From: Mesostigma viride
Lineage: Eukaryota; Streptophyta; Mesostigmatophyceae; Mesostigmatales; Mesostigmataceae
DNA length: 55,000 nt
Direction: 5' to 3'
Assembly (NCBI GenBank): GCA_009746045.1
Contig: RPFO01000138.1
Location: 1,138,152-1,193,151 of the forward strand
In this document: piece after piece, positions 23,677-35,400 of the stretch
Layout: every line of letters starts with the position of its first letter
How positions within the stretch are numbered: the stretch's first letter is position 1
Program-made: the position numbers and the translations under genes
Notes under the pieces: generated by a model
What the model was told of the DNA's origin: nothing
The model's database searches: none
The model's input: the letters and a program-made list of their open reading frames with translations, nothing else

Positions 23677-24210
23677 ATTATAACTAATAACTAGCTGCTA
23701 TCACAACCTATCACAAGATCAGCTGCTATCTACAGTGCTGTAAGCGGAACCGCAGACACAACTAATAACTCCAGTAGCACCCCGACCTCGCGTATTTTTT
23801 TATACAGGACAGTAGCGGACTAGCGGCCTTGGGTTCTTAATTTTAAGATCTTTTGCCAAAACCAGCCCTGCGACCAAATTTCCGAAATCCAGGGTCTCGA
23901 GATCTTAAGCCTGAGAGAATCTTAAACCTCAAGCTGGCAGAGTGTGGACACGATCCTTCCCATTTGGCGACAGACCGACAGTCCACGGATTCAAATTATA
24001 CACCAAGAGCTACACCAAGTGACCGTTTGTTGGCCAGGGTAAACGTTACAGCTTTCCTGGTTGGGTGAAAAGAATTTTTGTTTCCCTTGCGGAGGGCCAG
24101 ACGCTCATACGAGTTAGTCTTTATCATGGCGTCATAAGCTGGCTTTCTGGGCATAGAACGCAGAAACGATAGCTCGGATCATTTCCCCACCAAAGGTCGC
24201 GAGGTTCAGG

Positions 24211-27200
24211 ATGGAGACGAAGATTCCTCGGCCTTCACTGCTCGTCCGCCAAAATGCCGAACCAACAGTGGTATGTTAATGTCAACTAGGCTTCTCCTTT
24301 CCTCGTACAGATTACAGGCTGTCAGCCAAGAGAAGAACTAATTTTTGTATCTCTTCCCAAATTTTAATGCCGACCGAAACCATGTTTGCATTTCGGCTCC
24401 TTTCCCCCCCCCTTGCGTTCTGAGTTCCCAGGACAAAGAGAACATGCCATGCGTGATGGTCGGGGACAAAAAGCGTAGATTGAACACAGAACCAGTGCAG
24501 AATGCTACTATCAAACCGCAGGCCAGGGCAGCCACGCGGTTGCAAACGGCGCAAGAGGCCAGGCAACCTAAGAGACAGACTCTCGCTACCTGCACGAACA
24601 CCCTCGGCTCTCGAACTCGCAAGGCTGGCTCAGACGGTAGCGAGGCATCCGAACCTGCTCAAAAGCTGGATGTCTCTTTCGAGCCTCTGCAGTCCGACAT
24701 GGTCAACCTGGAAGAGCTCCTGAACCGCCGAGTTGCAGGGAAATCGAAGTTTGACTACAAGGTAATGTGGTGATTGTGGTCACTAACCGGTGCACGGGGG
24801 ATTCTTTACCCATGGACGCTGAGACCTTTCGTTGTTTTGTAGCATCAAAGCATACTTACATTTGCATGTCCATTCTACCACTACTGCACACGCCGAAACG
24901 CAGGGCAAGTCGGAGCAGATGACTTCTTATATCCGGGAACTGCGGGCCTGCATTCGGCATTTGGATTCGCTGTACGGCGCGCAAACCCTCGAGCGCGACT
25001 CCCTCAAAGGCTCCCTTGAACGGGAAATTGCAAAGCACGAGGAGTCCGGTAGGTTTAGGCTGCGTTTGCCTGTTTGATTCCGTGCCACTGCTCCCAAATT
25101 CTCGTCTAACTTCTCGGTCAGACAATCAATTAGTTAACTCATAAAAAATTATAGGACCGAGGTTTTTTATCTCATGGGAGCATAACCCCGGTGACGTTAC
25201 CTTGTTGTTTGTCTAGTCTGTTCACTCTACAAGGCGACGACGTTCAGTCGTTGATGGGCTCTGCAGATTGTTTCATGTTATTCAAGACTCTTGCTTTATC
25301 CTGCAACAGCACGCTTGCATTAACATTTGCAACCAGGTAACAAGGCTTTATCCCCATACTTTTTTCTTACTCGTTATCCTGTGAACACACAAGAAGGCCT
25401 ATGCCAGTCAACCTGCAGCGCTTGCTTGCAGACAGCGCTTGAAAGAAAAGTGTCCATATCTGCGAATTGTCTAAACCTCATTCTGTCGGCCATGCCCTCT
25501 GTGTTCTTGCAGTATCTACGCTCAAGGCTCGTGAAGCCCTGCTGGAGCAGGATATGGCCAGCTTGCAAGCCACCATGACGGAACTGGAGATGCAGCTGTC
25601 TTCCGCCACCGCCTCCAAGGATGCCATGGAAAAGGAGCTGGCTGCCAAGCGCCAGGCCCTGAAAAACATGGAGCAGCGGATGGAGGAGGAGAAGCAGAGG
25701 TACTGCGAAACGGAGGAACTCCCTAGGACGGACATGTGGTATTTTGCAGTCTGTGGCATATACCGCCATCACACAGCCTTTTCCAGCAAAGTTTGTTGGG
25801 CCTGCTCATCCGTCTCCTCTGAGTGTCGTACGAGCCTGCAAGGGCCGTTGTGAGTTTTTCCCGTTCAGGTCTCCCATATTAGGAGCTCATGCATGAAATG
25901 ATGGAAGCACTCCAGCGTACATCAGAGTCTTTTCCCACCAATATTGAAAGGCTGGGGTGTCTGGCTGCTCGCACATGCTTGCTTACCCTGACATGGGACT
26001 GAGACTGCCTCGTGCCCCCTTGGCCCCACGCATCATTGTGATGTCACCTTCAGGCTGGGCAGGGAGCAGGAGCAGCTTGAGCTGGAGCTGGCCAAGGCGG
26101 GTGCAGCGCGCGACAAGCTGGCTGCCGAGCTGAGCACGCAGAAGGACTGCAATGCAAAGCTTCAGGACTACAGCACCAGCCTGCAAGTGCGTAAACACTA
26201 GTACCTCCGAGTTCTGCATATGACGGGTCCTAAGGTTTTCTTTCTTGACCATGGTACAAAGGAGATGCGGCAGTATCTGAGCCCGGCGTTGTCACTGTAT
26301 GAACTAGATGCAGTTAGGGCATTTCCCCCCCCGCTTGCTTCATATTCCTGCACGAGGTTGCTTTCCTGGCTTCTGGACTTGATGTTGCTGCATATTACTT
26401 GTCTGCAAGTTACGTACTACTGCATCATGGTTTGAGAGTGCCATGTCATCAAACGCCACGCATTCCGCAGAATGTGATTATGCCCCTTCATGCAACCGCC
26501 ATGGAAAACTAACAAAAATCTGCTGGACCAGTCTAACAATCTTTGCAGCCACGCTGGGTCAGGGCTTAGTAGGCAAATAATTGTCCACCGGCGTCCCAGC
26601 TGGAGTTCTCGTTTGTCACCCTTGCGTCTATATGTACCGCCGGAATGTCATGCAGGGTTACTGCAGCCCAACTACAGCTGCAGGCATCTTGTCATTTGGA
26701 AGAACCTCGGATGTGTTGCTGGCGAATGGTCTTTGTGACCATCCGAGCACTTTCGTCTTGACGTTGTTGTTCACTGCACATACCCTGGAGCTTAGCCTTG
26801 AGATGCGCTGTGCTCATACAGCACAGTAGTATTTCCCTTCTTACCGTGGATGCCCCCTGTACCTCTCCTTGGTGCGCAGGAGTACAACGCGCGGCTGCAG
26901 CGCGACGTGAGCGAGGCGGCCAGTGAGCGCTCCCTGCTGGCGCGCGACCGCGACGCGCTGAGCGAGGAGCTGGCGCGCGTCAAGGGCGAGCGTGACGCGC
27001 TGGAGGGGAGGCTGCGCGGCGTGCAGGAGGCGCTGGCGGAGCTTGAGGCGCGGAAGAACGCTGCTGCCGAGGAGGCTGCGCGGCGCTCGGGCGACCTCTC
27101 GCGCGCGTTGGACGACCGCGCAGCAGCAGAGCAGGAGCTGGCGCAGCTGCGAGAGGTGGCACGCAAGTTCCAGGACTTAACGGGCCGCTCTACCACGGAA

Positions 27201-30200
27201 GCCTGTCTGCTGGAGGAGAAGAGTCGCGGCCTGGAGGTGAGGTGGGCTGGCGTGCCACATGCTGCGGGTGACAGGGAATCTTGTTTTCGGGGCATTCTTG
27301 TTTGCCATGACACGCGGAGACCAGGTAGGCTACTCACCGGATAGAAGAGAGTTGTTTTTGTACTCTTTTAATCAGGCCATCGAAAGCCCAATCGTGCTAC
27401 GCCCATGTGAAGCTGATTTGTTATACTGAGGATGTTCCTCGATTATCAGGACACAGAAGATATACCATTTTTACTTCGAAGCATTGCAAACATATGCTAG
27501 CATTGCTGTGTGCTGAAGTGAGTGGTCAGCGTTCTTGACAGGGAAGCATGAGATATGCAAGGATCGCCTGCAGTTTTTGGCAGTGGTCATGCTCACCCGT
27601 GATGCTGATTGTGAATAAGTACCTGTAGGCCATTAACTTGGCCTACAGGTACGCGGACCAAGCGTTGAACAGCTCCACACGTGCTTCACAGTGCCCAAGC
27701 GCTGTGTCTCATGTATGAGGGTATGAAAGGTCCCTGCCTCCCTGGAATGCAGTACCTCGCCTGTCATTTTTCGTGCTAGGTGCGTTTGCATACGTCATTG
27801 TCGTGGGTGTGAGCTAAAAATATTTGTATAATTGATCCGCCCGTGCCTCTTTGTCCTCCCCTTGGCATGCATCGGTGGTTCACCATGCAGGAAACCGTAC
27901 ACACCCAGACCCAGCTCCTGGAGAATGCCAAAAGGAAAGCGGAGCTGGTGACCCAGAAGCTTGAGGTAGGATTCGCGTGCAACTTGAGCATTTGCACGCA
28001 TCTCAGCAGTCGTGCGGACAACCAAGTTGTGCCTGTCTTTTTTCACACCACCGTTTCGCGCATCACAACCGCCACTGTTCCCTGTATGAATTCAGCAGTG
28101 CCCTGCCTGCTTTGAGTGGGTGCTCAAGGGGGCTCCTCAAAATGCTGCTGATGCCGTGTTTGGGTACTTTCTTTGTCACTTTTCCTTTATTGATAGACGG
28201 GACAGCAGTGGGTACATAGATAGTGGGCCAGTATTACATCATTCTTTTACCGTAATTTAACCATGTTCTAACTTTTCATGGCTCCAAATCTTCCAGGATT
28301 ATGTGGGTTATTTGTCATACCTTACAATTATCGGACATCTAGGTACCTCTTCCCTTAGTAAAACCGAGGCTATTTATGTTTCCCTTTCCTTGTTGTTTGT
28401 GTGCAGCTGGCCGAAGCGAGCCTGCTGCGCGAAACCGAACTGGCAAGGTCCCTTGCCGTCCAGAAGGTGCAGCTAGAAGAGGCGCTGCAGAAGAGCGAGG
28501 CCCAGCGGCTGCAAGGGGAGGTGCTGCGGAGGAAGCTTCACAACACGATCCAGGTAGCTGTCGGTGCTCCGTCCATGTCCGGTGGGTCTATCTGACTTGG
28601 CACGGAGATGCATCAGATGCACAATGACCCCGCATTTGCTAGTTTTCACATGCAGCATTAATGAGCGTCTTGATGTCTTATCATGTCCACGCCAGCGAGC
28701 ATCGTGCTAGCTCCTCTGTCGGATAGCTGCGTTGCATGATCTCATGGCCCCAGTAAACGCTTCTACAACGTCATCAATTGTGACCACCCTCTTGCAGGAG
28801 CTCAAGGGCAATATCCGCGTGTTTTGCCGCGTGCGCCCGGAAGGCACGAACGCTGCGGCTGGTGAGGGCGAGGTTGCAGGCGCTGGGGGTGAGGGACCCC
28901 TTTTCTCATTTCCTGCTGAGGGCGAGGCCGAGGGTGCCTCAGTCGAGATTATTTGCAGCGCACAAGGTAAGCCCTGACGACAAGTTGATCCCTGACAGGA
29001 AAAGACCTTTATTTACAAGAGTTCAGGGGTGTCAGCATGTTTAATCGTATGTATGATACACCCAACCCAATACGTGCAGCCTGAACCTTGTGTAGCATTT
29101 CGATTGAACGTTAAATGGTCCTTTGTCGGGTCATGCATATTATGTCAGATCATGAGCTCATGTCTTATTCTACATCACCTTCTTGGATGCTTAGGGGTAT
29201 ACATGCATAGCTTCCAATCTAAAGCATGCTGGAAATACCAAGCAACCTCATATCTTGAGTCAAGGAGAGCACATCTCTTTCTCTACCCTGAGTGCCTGCG
29301 TCATGCAGGAATGAAGGAGAAAGAGCAGCGCCATTTGTTCACATTCGACAAGGTCTTCAAGCCTGACACCACCCAAGCCACCGTCTTCGAGGAGGTGTCC
29401 GACCTTGTCCAGTCTGCCCTTGATGGCTACAAGGTAAGCCATTCCCCAGCCTCGGCTAGATGGTCGTTCATACATGTCACTACTTACATATTGCTGACAT
29501 CTTGTTTACATCTGCCGACTTTCATCCCTCTCTGGGCACCCGTGCATCTGCAAGCTAAAATCTGCCTTCTTCTGTCCCGGTTTCGTACGAGCATGGGTGC
29601 AGGTGTGCATCTTTGCATATGGGCAAACGGGGAGTGGGAAGACACACACCATGCTGGGAGGGGCCACGCCGGAAATGGCAGGTCTAGTCCCGCGCTCGCT
29701 GGAGCAGATCTTCAGCTCCAGCCAGGCACTTGCACAGCAAGGTTGGGAGCTGAATCTGCAGGCCAGCATGCTAGAAATTTACAACGAGACGATCCGGGAC
29801 CTTCTGCTGCCGCCTTCCCAGGCCAAGGCTGCAGCAGACAAGGCATACAACATTAAGCGGGATGCCAAGGGCAACACGGTGGTGACGGACCTCACGCTGC
29901 ACCCCGTGTCCACCGCAGCGCAGGTGGCATCCCTGATGAAGCAAGCTGCAGCGCAGAGGTATGCACATGTGGATATCTGCTTAAAGGCAGGATCCTTTCA
30001 TGCTGAAATATTATTATGCTTCTTTCCTCAACAAATTCGCATTGCAAGCCATTAAACCTAGCCGACTTCTGAGCGAAAGCCCAAATATGATTTGCCAAGG
30101 CTCCTCTGTATGAAAAAATATCAGCATGCGGGAGGTAAGCGTGAACCCCAAGTTCGGTATTGGCAGAGGCTAGTATCTCTCTGCAAAGCTCATCTGAAAA

Positions 30201-33200
30201 TACCTTGCAGTTTCCACATTGGTTTCTTAGGCTTTTGCTTGGGATTGAGGTAGGGGATGCATCAGCAGCTGAGCTAATGCATTGGATAAGTAATAGTTAA
30301 AATGCCTATCATCATATCCATTATCTCCTCATTTCTATTCTACAAGCTTCAGTGGGGAAAGGGAGAGGGGAAAAAGTCAAGGTTTTTTTCTCCCTTTCAT
30401 ATCCCTGGTTGTTTGCCCAGGTATACGTCCATTCACAGAGATAGTCAAGTCTGGAGTAGGTTACTACATAGGCAGTCTAGGGTTTCATGAGCACGTGGAA
30501 ATCATTTGCAGACATTTTGGTAATTTGCGTACAATTACAAGTATTGCTCAGAATATGCCACATGTTTTGGGATCAAGGCTGTGACGAGGGTCAGGTGGAG
30601 GCAGGGAAAAGTTCGGGGCTGAACAGGTGTGTTATGTAAGCATGTTTTCGGTATCAGGACCAGTTGGCTATCCTGACCCATTCTGTACTTGTTGTCATGG
30701 AATGGCATGCCCTGGCCCCAAAACTTGTTTCCAGGTCTGTGGGACAGACCTGCATGAATGAGGAGTCTTCGCGCAGCCATGCCGTATTCACGCTGCAAAT
30801 CACAGGGGAGAACAAGGTAAAACCCATAATTGATGTCAATGTCACCTTTTCAGCAACATGTTATCATGCTAATGAGAAGAGGCGGCCATTTCTAGCACAG
30901 CAAAGAGCTAGCGCAGTTCTTGCGAATGCTACCACATTGCACGGAAGCATCGCACGGTTAATGGTTGAAACACATTGATGTCTGACAATTTAACAAAACT
31001 ATTAATGCCTGGTTTGCATTTTGCTGCAGGGTGTATGTATGCTGAGGTGCATGTGACTGCCGTGCCGATGAAAGTTTAGGATAGGTCACTGTGAGCAAGG
31101 AGAAAAAGAAAGGGAAAAAGATTGGAAAAGATCGATGATTTACCAGGTTGTTTTCCAGGTGCCTTCTACCTTGTATAGCTTTGTCCATTGTGCCACCCAG
31201 TTCCTTAATCCCGGAGCTTGTCTACTACTACCAGAAGTGTGGCCGAGTGTGTGACATGGCCAGTGCTTCAGGTGTAAAGGCAGCCACACAAGTGCCCCCA
31301 TGCATTGAACTGGCTGTGCCCCAACATTACGTCAACATTGCTAGCTGTCCCTGACGCTGCGATAACTGCTTCATGGAATTCCCATCCCGGCCTTGCTGCT
31401 TCATGCTGCTTCATTTAGCTCAATCACTGTGACTTGCTGTTTATTATCCAATCCTGTGTGCACAGGCGACGGGCAAGGTTGTGGATGGAGTGCTTAACCT
31501 CATCGACCTGGCAGGCAGTGAGCGGCTGTCCCGCAGTGGAGCCACAGGGGACCGCCTCAAGGAGACACAGGTATGTTCTGAGCCAACGGCCCAGTCCCTC
31601 TTGATGTCGCCTGTTTTTGAGCATGTTGGCTACACCATGCTGTTCAGTCTATGCGGACTTATTCCGTGGTCTTGCGCGGGTAGAATTCATACACACAGTC
31701 TCAGCAGAGACAGCGAAACTGTGTGATCTGCAAGGAATATTCTACCACATGGTTGAAAACTGAAATCAAACTGTGTAACCTTGTGACTTGTAATCAGTAA
31801 GAACCTGGCGACTTTTCATCGGCTGTATTTGTAGGATGGCTTCAGCTGGTTCAGCTTGTGTTCACCGTGTTCACCTATGTCTTTGCCCTTCTTTGCTGCA
31901 TGTAAGAACGCTCATGGAAAGTGTATGTCGCACAGATAAAGAATGCTGGGACTAACCGTGGGGTGACAGTCCAAACAATAATGATGACATTGCACGATGC
32001 AAGATGCCAGAGAGTGGGTCAGAGAAGCATGCGCACACAGAGACAAAATTTGGCAGAGAAAGAAATACAGCCAGGACCACGGGGTGGTTGGGGGGGGATG
32101 GGCTTTAATATTTACCTTTCGCGTTTCTGTTTGCCTTGTAATGGGACTTCGCCTGCAGGTCTGTGTAACTTTTCCTCAGGGGGATAGCTGGCTTTTAAGA
32201 GTTCTGTATTAGGTAAGAATTACTTTCTCAGACTACGTCGGCACCTTGCAGGACCAGGCTCCACCGCATGATACATGGCACGTTGCTCTGAATGCTTCTA
32301 ACTCCCATGCCCTGTTGTGTTCCTGGTTATGCTTGACCAGGCCATTAACAAGAGCTTGAGCAGCCTGGGAGATGTCATCAGCGCGCTGGCCAGCAAGGAG
32401 GCTCATGTCCCCTTCCGGAACTCCAAGCTTACGTACTTGCTGCAGGTCAGTGTAACAACAAACAGGTCTGTCCAGCACATTTGAGTATCTGCTATCTGTT
32501 GACACCAGCCTCGCAGACCTAACCGAGCGTTTGAATGCAAGAAACAAGAATCAGGGCACACATGTGTCTAACTGTCTCGACACCATAGGTAATGATGCAC
32601 CGAGTAATCACAATGTTAGCTAAAGGCACCTGGGATGGTAAGAAGCTTTTGCAGAACCTTCACACATGTGCATGCAATCTATTAGAGGCAGTGCTGCGTA
32701 ATGTGTTTGTTCAATCATCTATAAGAATTGTAGCATAAAATGTTAGCTTTCTTGCCCTTTTTTTTTTCTTGACATCGTAAGCAGGCATGAGTAGCAAGTT
32801 ATCCCAGAACAGCCACTCACACTTAGTTACCCATGAATTAGTTTGTTCATCATCCACTTGCTTAGAGTCTACAGTTTACATTATATGTCAGACCGTGTGC
32901 ACTTGTTTGGGCAGGCACTTTGCCGGAACTGTAAACAGGAAATGAACGTGCCACAGAAATGTACTGATGGGACACTGTTACGGGATCTTTACCAATTGGA
33001 AGATTTAACAAGATGTATTTCCCATGCTTTTGCAACATGCTCATTCATTGTACTGGTCCATACGAACTGTGCACGCCTCACAGCCTTGCCTTGGAGGGCA
33101 GTCGAAGACGCTCATGTTTGTCAACCTGGCTCCATCACGCTCGTCTGCAAATGAGAGTCTTTGCTCCCTGCGCTTTGCTGCAAAAGTCAATGCTTGTGAG

Positions 33201-33242
33201 ATTGGAATCCCACGGCGCCAAATGGCTATGAAAGCCACATAA
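24211..33242 (+). CDS. Kinesin-14 (C-terminal motor, KIFC1/Kar3/ATK-like), complete, 15 exons, 844 aa
   Basis: Exons: 24211-24270, 24432-24761, 24904-25048, 25513-25699, 26054-26186, 26880-27236, 27891-27965, 28407-28553, 28798-28966, 29309-29433, 29603-29958, 30735-30816, 31466-31570, 32341-32445 and 33084-33242. All introns are GT-AG and phases agree throughout. Residues 1-130 form a basic tail with KEN (22-24) and KKRR (33-36). Residues of about 131-478 are coiled coil ending before the neck [11 protein letters not shown]. The motor (479-844) has GQTGSGKT (583-590), SSRSH (706-710), DLAGSE (736-741) and [15 protein letters not shown]. The motor at the C-terminus defines kinesin-14, a minus-end-directed spindle motor in known relatives. 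The start has A at -3 and G at +4. A further small exon between 25048 and 25513 cannot be excluded. Confidence 0.93.
28798..33242 (+). CDS. Kinesin-14 motor domain (exons 9-15)
   Basis: Starts with [14 protein letters not shown], the kinesin-14 neck and first strand, then a Gly/Ala/Glu-rich insert before VEIICSAQG. Next come [19 protein letters not shown], the P-loop exon [18 protein letters not shown], switch [16 protein letters not shown], switch [32 protein letters not shown] and [17 protein letters not shown]. It ends 35 residues after the last motif. All nucleotide-binding residues expected for an active motor are present. Confidence 0.95.
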
Positions 33243-33943
33243 CCAACCCTTGGTCCAACCGGTTACATCAGTGGACTTCCAGACTTGTAGAATCGGGGAC
33301 GATCGCCTCAATCTGCCCCGATGTATGACGATTTTGCATCAATTTGTGTGCAGTAGTATTTCTGCACATCACTACCATCCAACATGAGGGTATAAGTCAC
33401 ATGCATGCATCACCTAAGAGAAGAGCTCTAGGTGCTTCACCACATGGAATTCATGCATGTGCGTGACAGCCATCTCCTGCAAGTTGCTTGATTACTCGAT
33501 GGACAATAAGATCGAGAACAGGATATGCCCCTAAAATCCTTCAGGCTCCGGGAGAAGCCTGTAGATTCTCCTGGGCTGCCGGTTGACAACATGTAATGTA
33601 ACACATGGCCAAATCCTACGGAAATGTGGTGACGGAATGCAGTATACGAGAATGCTAATAACTTTTGACTCCGGCCATGAAATTTCATTCGGTTGGTTGC
33701 ATTAGACTCGTCTTTTAACCCGTGATTTTTTACAACGCGATCTATCACGTTGTAGGGTGTATCGCGTTGTAGGGTTAGAACGTGATGTATCGCGTTGTAA
33801 TCTGACACATGGCAGACACAGTAGAGACGAGATTTTTGGTCTGAAACTCGGTGGACGGCCTCCTTACATCCCGTAGAACTCAAGAAAAAATCCTGGTATT
33901 TTTCGGATTCAGGGTTTAAGGTTAATTAGGGTTTAGGGTTTAA
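33243..33943. other. Kinesin 3' region grading into degenerate repeats
   Basis: No coding signal. Two TGTAA words, the green-algal type of poly(A) signal, lie at 33592-33601. A short repeat of CGCGTTGTAGGGT-like words covers about 33727-33800. The stretch ends in degenerate telomeric sequence. Confidence 0.45.
33909..33943 (+). repeat. Degenerate telomere-like repeats
   Basis: AGGGTTTAAGG, then ATTAGGGTTTAGGGTTTAA, in the same orientation as the terminal telomere. It provides the left TTAA flank of the adjacent transposon-like element. Confidence 0.6.
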
Positions 33944-35282
33944 CCCATGGTCCGCCGATGTTGTCCATTTGGACAACAACCCACGTAACGTAAGTGTGCC
34001 GCGTAATTCCGTTACCTCCGACGTAAGGGACGTAACGTAAATTGGTCCGACGGTCCAGGGCAGACCCAAAGTGAATGAAAATGCCAAGGTCGGGCAGATA
34101 ATTGCGCCATAGCACAGTAAATACCTCGTGCAATGATAGAGTTGTCACGTGACTTTTGCTAACATTTTTTACCGTTGAGCGCGCGCATACGAGATATGGC
34201 TGTCAACGTGCCATTTTGGAGAAAAATTTGGGTTCGCAGCTTGAAATGGGTCAGATGATGACCCCTGAACGATGATGCATTATGTTGGTACGTCAAGAAT
34301 GATCAGATTCACGGAACTGGGAAAATGCTCGGTGGTTATTACCTCTGTCTTAGTCGTCACCATCAGACGAGACGTCCCAGTTGGTATCGCCTGTTTCTTT
34401 TTGGTTTCTTGGTAGCTTCCGTCTGCCTGGGCCTTCCATTGTTTTACGGAAGTCAGCGGCAGCATCTGCTGGGAACGTCGACGAGTTAGACGTCATTTTG
34501 CATGGATAATCAACATGGTAATGATGACGGATGCATGGATACAGCTATGGCTGCCTCTGCCACTAGCATTAGTATCCGTGACGTATGAGCATGTGGCCAG
34601 CGGAACCCGGCCAGGTCATGATCGAGGCAGGTACGGCAATTCGTTTTCGTGTTGTTTGCGTGGAAACTCGTACATTTATACATGCCTTATGGTGGATACA
34701 TTAGTGGTAATTGCAACAGCCTTCCATGCCTGCTCAAGGAGGGGTTTCAGCCAGAATGTTGCCCAGTTTGTGGCATTCTTGGGGGGATACCGTTCAGTGA
34801 GTGCAAGGTGGCTTCATATTTGTATTTCAGCATATCTGGCAGTTAATTGTGGTCAATTATATTGCTTCATTGTATGGCATGGGGTAGTTGGCTGTTTGAG
34901 CGCGCGTAAGCCACACACATAAACGCGGGCATTGTATGGGCCAAATGGGCTATCCGGGTGGTTTGACCCAAGGAAAGCACCATTGGACTATCCAACTAAA
35001 TTGTCCAATGTTGGGTTTGAGGTTTTTGACCCTCCCCTGAAAAAAATGGGGGGGTATACTTTTTCTTTGGCACCAAATGATCGTCTTTTGGCTCACTTTG
35101 ACTAAATGTATCATCCAAAACACTCACTAGACTCATGATATTATTGCATATTCTGAAAGCACTTGAAGTGTAGATACTCCTAGCATCTTGGTTGGGGGTA
35201 TTTGGAGTTGTGGGCTATGAGTTATGATTTTTTTTATTTTCAGGGGTGTGAAAGTGCCTAAAAGGGCTTGGCGGACCATGGG
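33944..35282. mobile_element. Non-autonomous piggyBac-like element with TTAA target duplication
   Basis: The element is 1,339 bp and has perfect 13-bp terminal inverted repeats, CCCATGGTCCGCC at 33944-33956 and GGCGGACCATGGG at 35270-35282. TTAA flanks both sides (33940-33943 and 35283-35286). TTAA duplication and termini beginning CCC are hallmarks of the piggyBac superfamily (established knowledge). No ORF resembling a transposase lies inside, so mobilisation would need a transposase in trans. Short TCCATTTGGA / TCCAATG-type subterminal hairpins occur near both ends. An internal plus frame at 34515-34922 has no known domain. Confidence 0.65.
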
Positions 35283-35400
35283 TTAATTGATTAATTAATT
35301 AGTAACATAACTCCGTTGGGAGTATATATTAGCACATATCCCAGAGAAGGGGCATATGAGCCTATAATACATTCTAAACAGTTGGGAGAATATGTAGCAC
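35283..35400. other. Short AT-rich spacer
   Basis: Contains TTAATTGATTAATTAATTAG next to the element. No feature was recognised. Confidence 0.3.

Larger units (their letters stand above)
22878..24210. promoter_or_regulatory. Divergent intergenic region between the SHIPPO gene and the kinesin gene
   Basis: This 1.3-kb AT-richer stretch separates the proposed start codons of two divergently transcribed genes, so it should contain both promoters. A TATA-like box lies at 23617-23624 in plus orientation and a CAA run lies just downstream. I could not identify a TATA box for the minus-strand gene. The short plus-strand frame at 23853-24068 has no recognisable domain and is probably leader sequence. 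Confidence 0.5.

Noticed and set aside
24345-24431. Kinesin start at 24345
   Set aside because: This part is a pyrimidine-rich 3' splice region ending in CAG at 24431. A phase-0 upstream exon with strong start context (24211-24270) fits better.
29029-29856. 275-codon ORF across kinesin exons 10 and 11
   Set aside because: It reads through an intron and leaves the motor frame in exon 11; the spliced model restores the P-loop frame.
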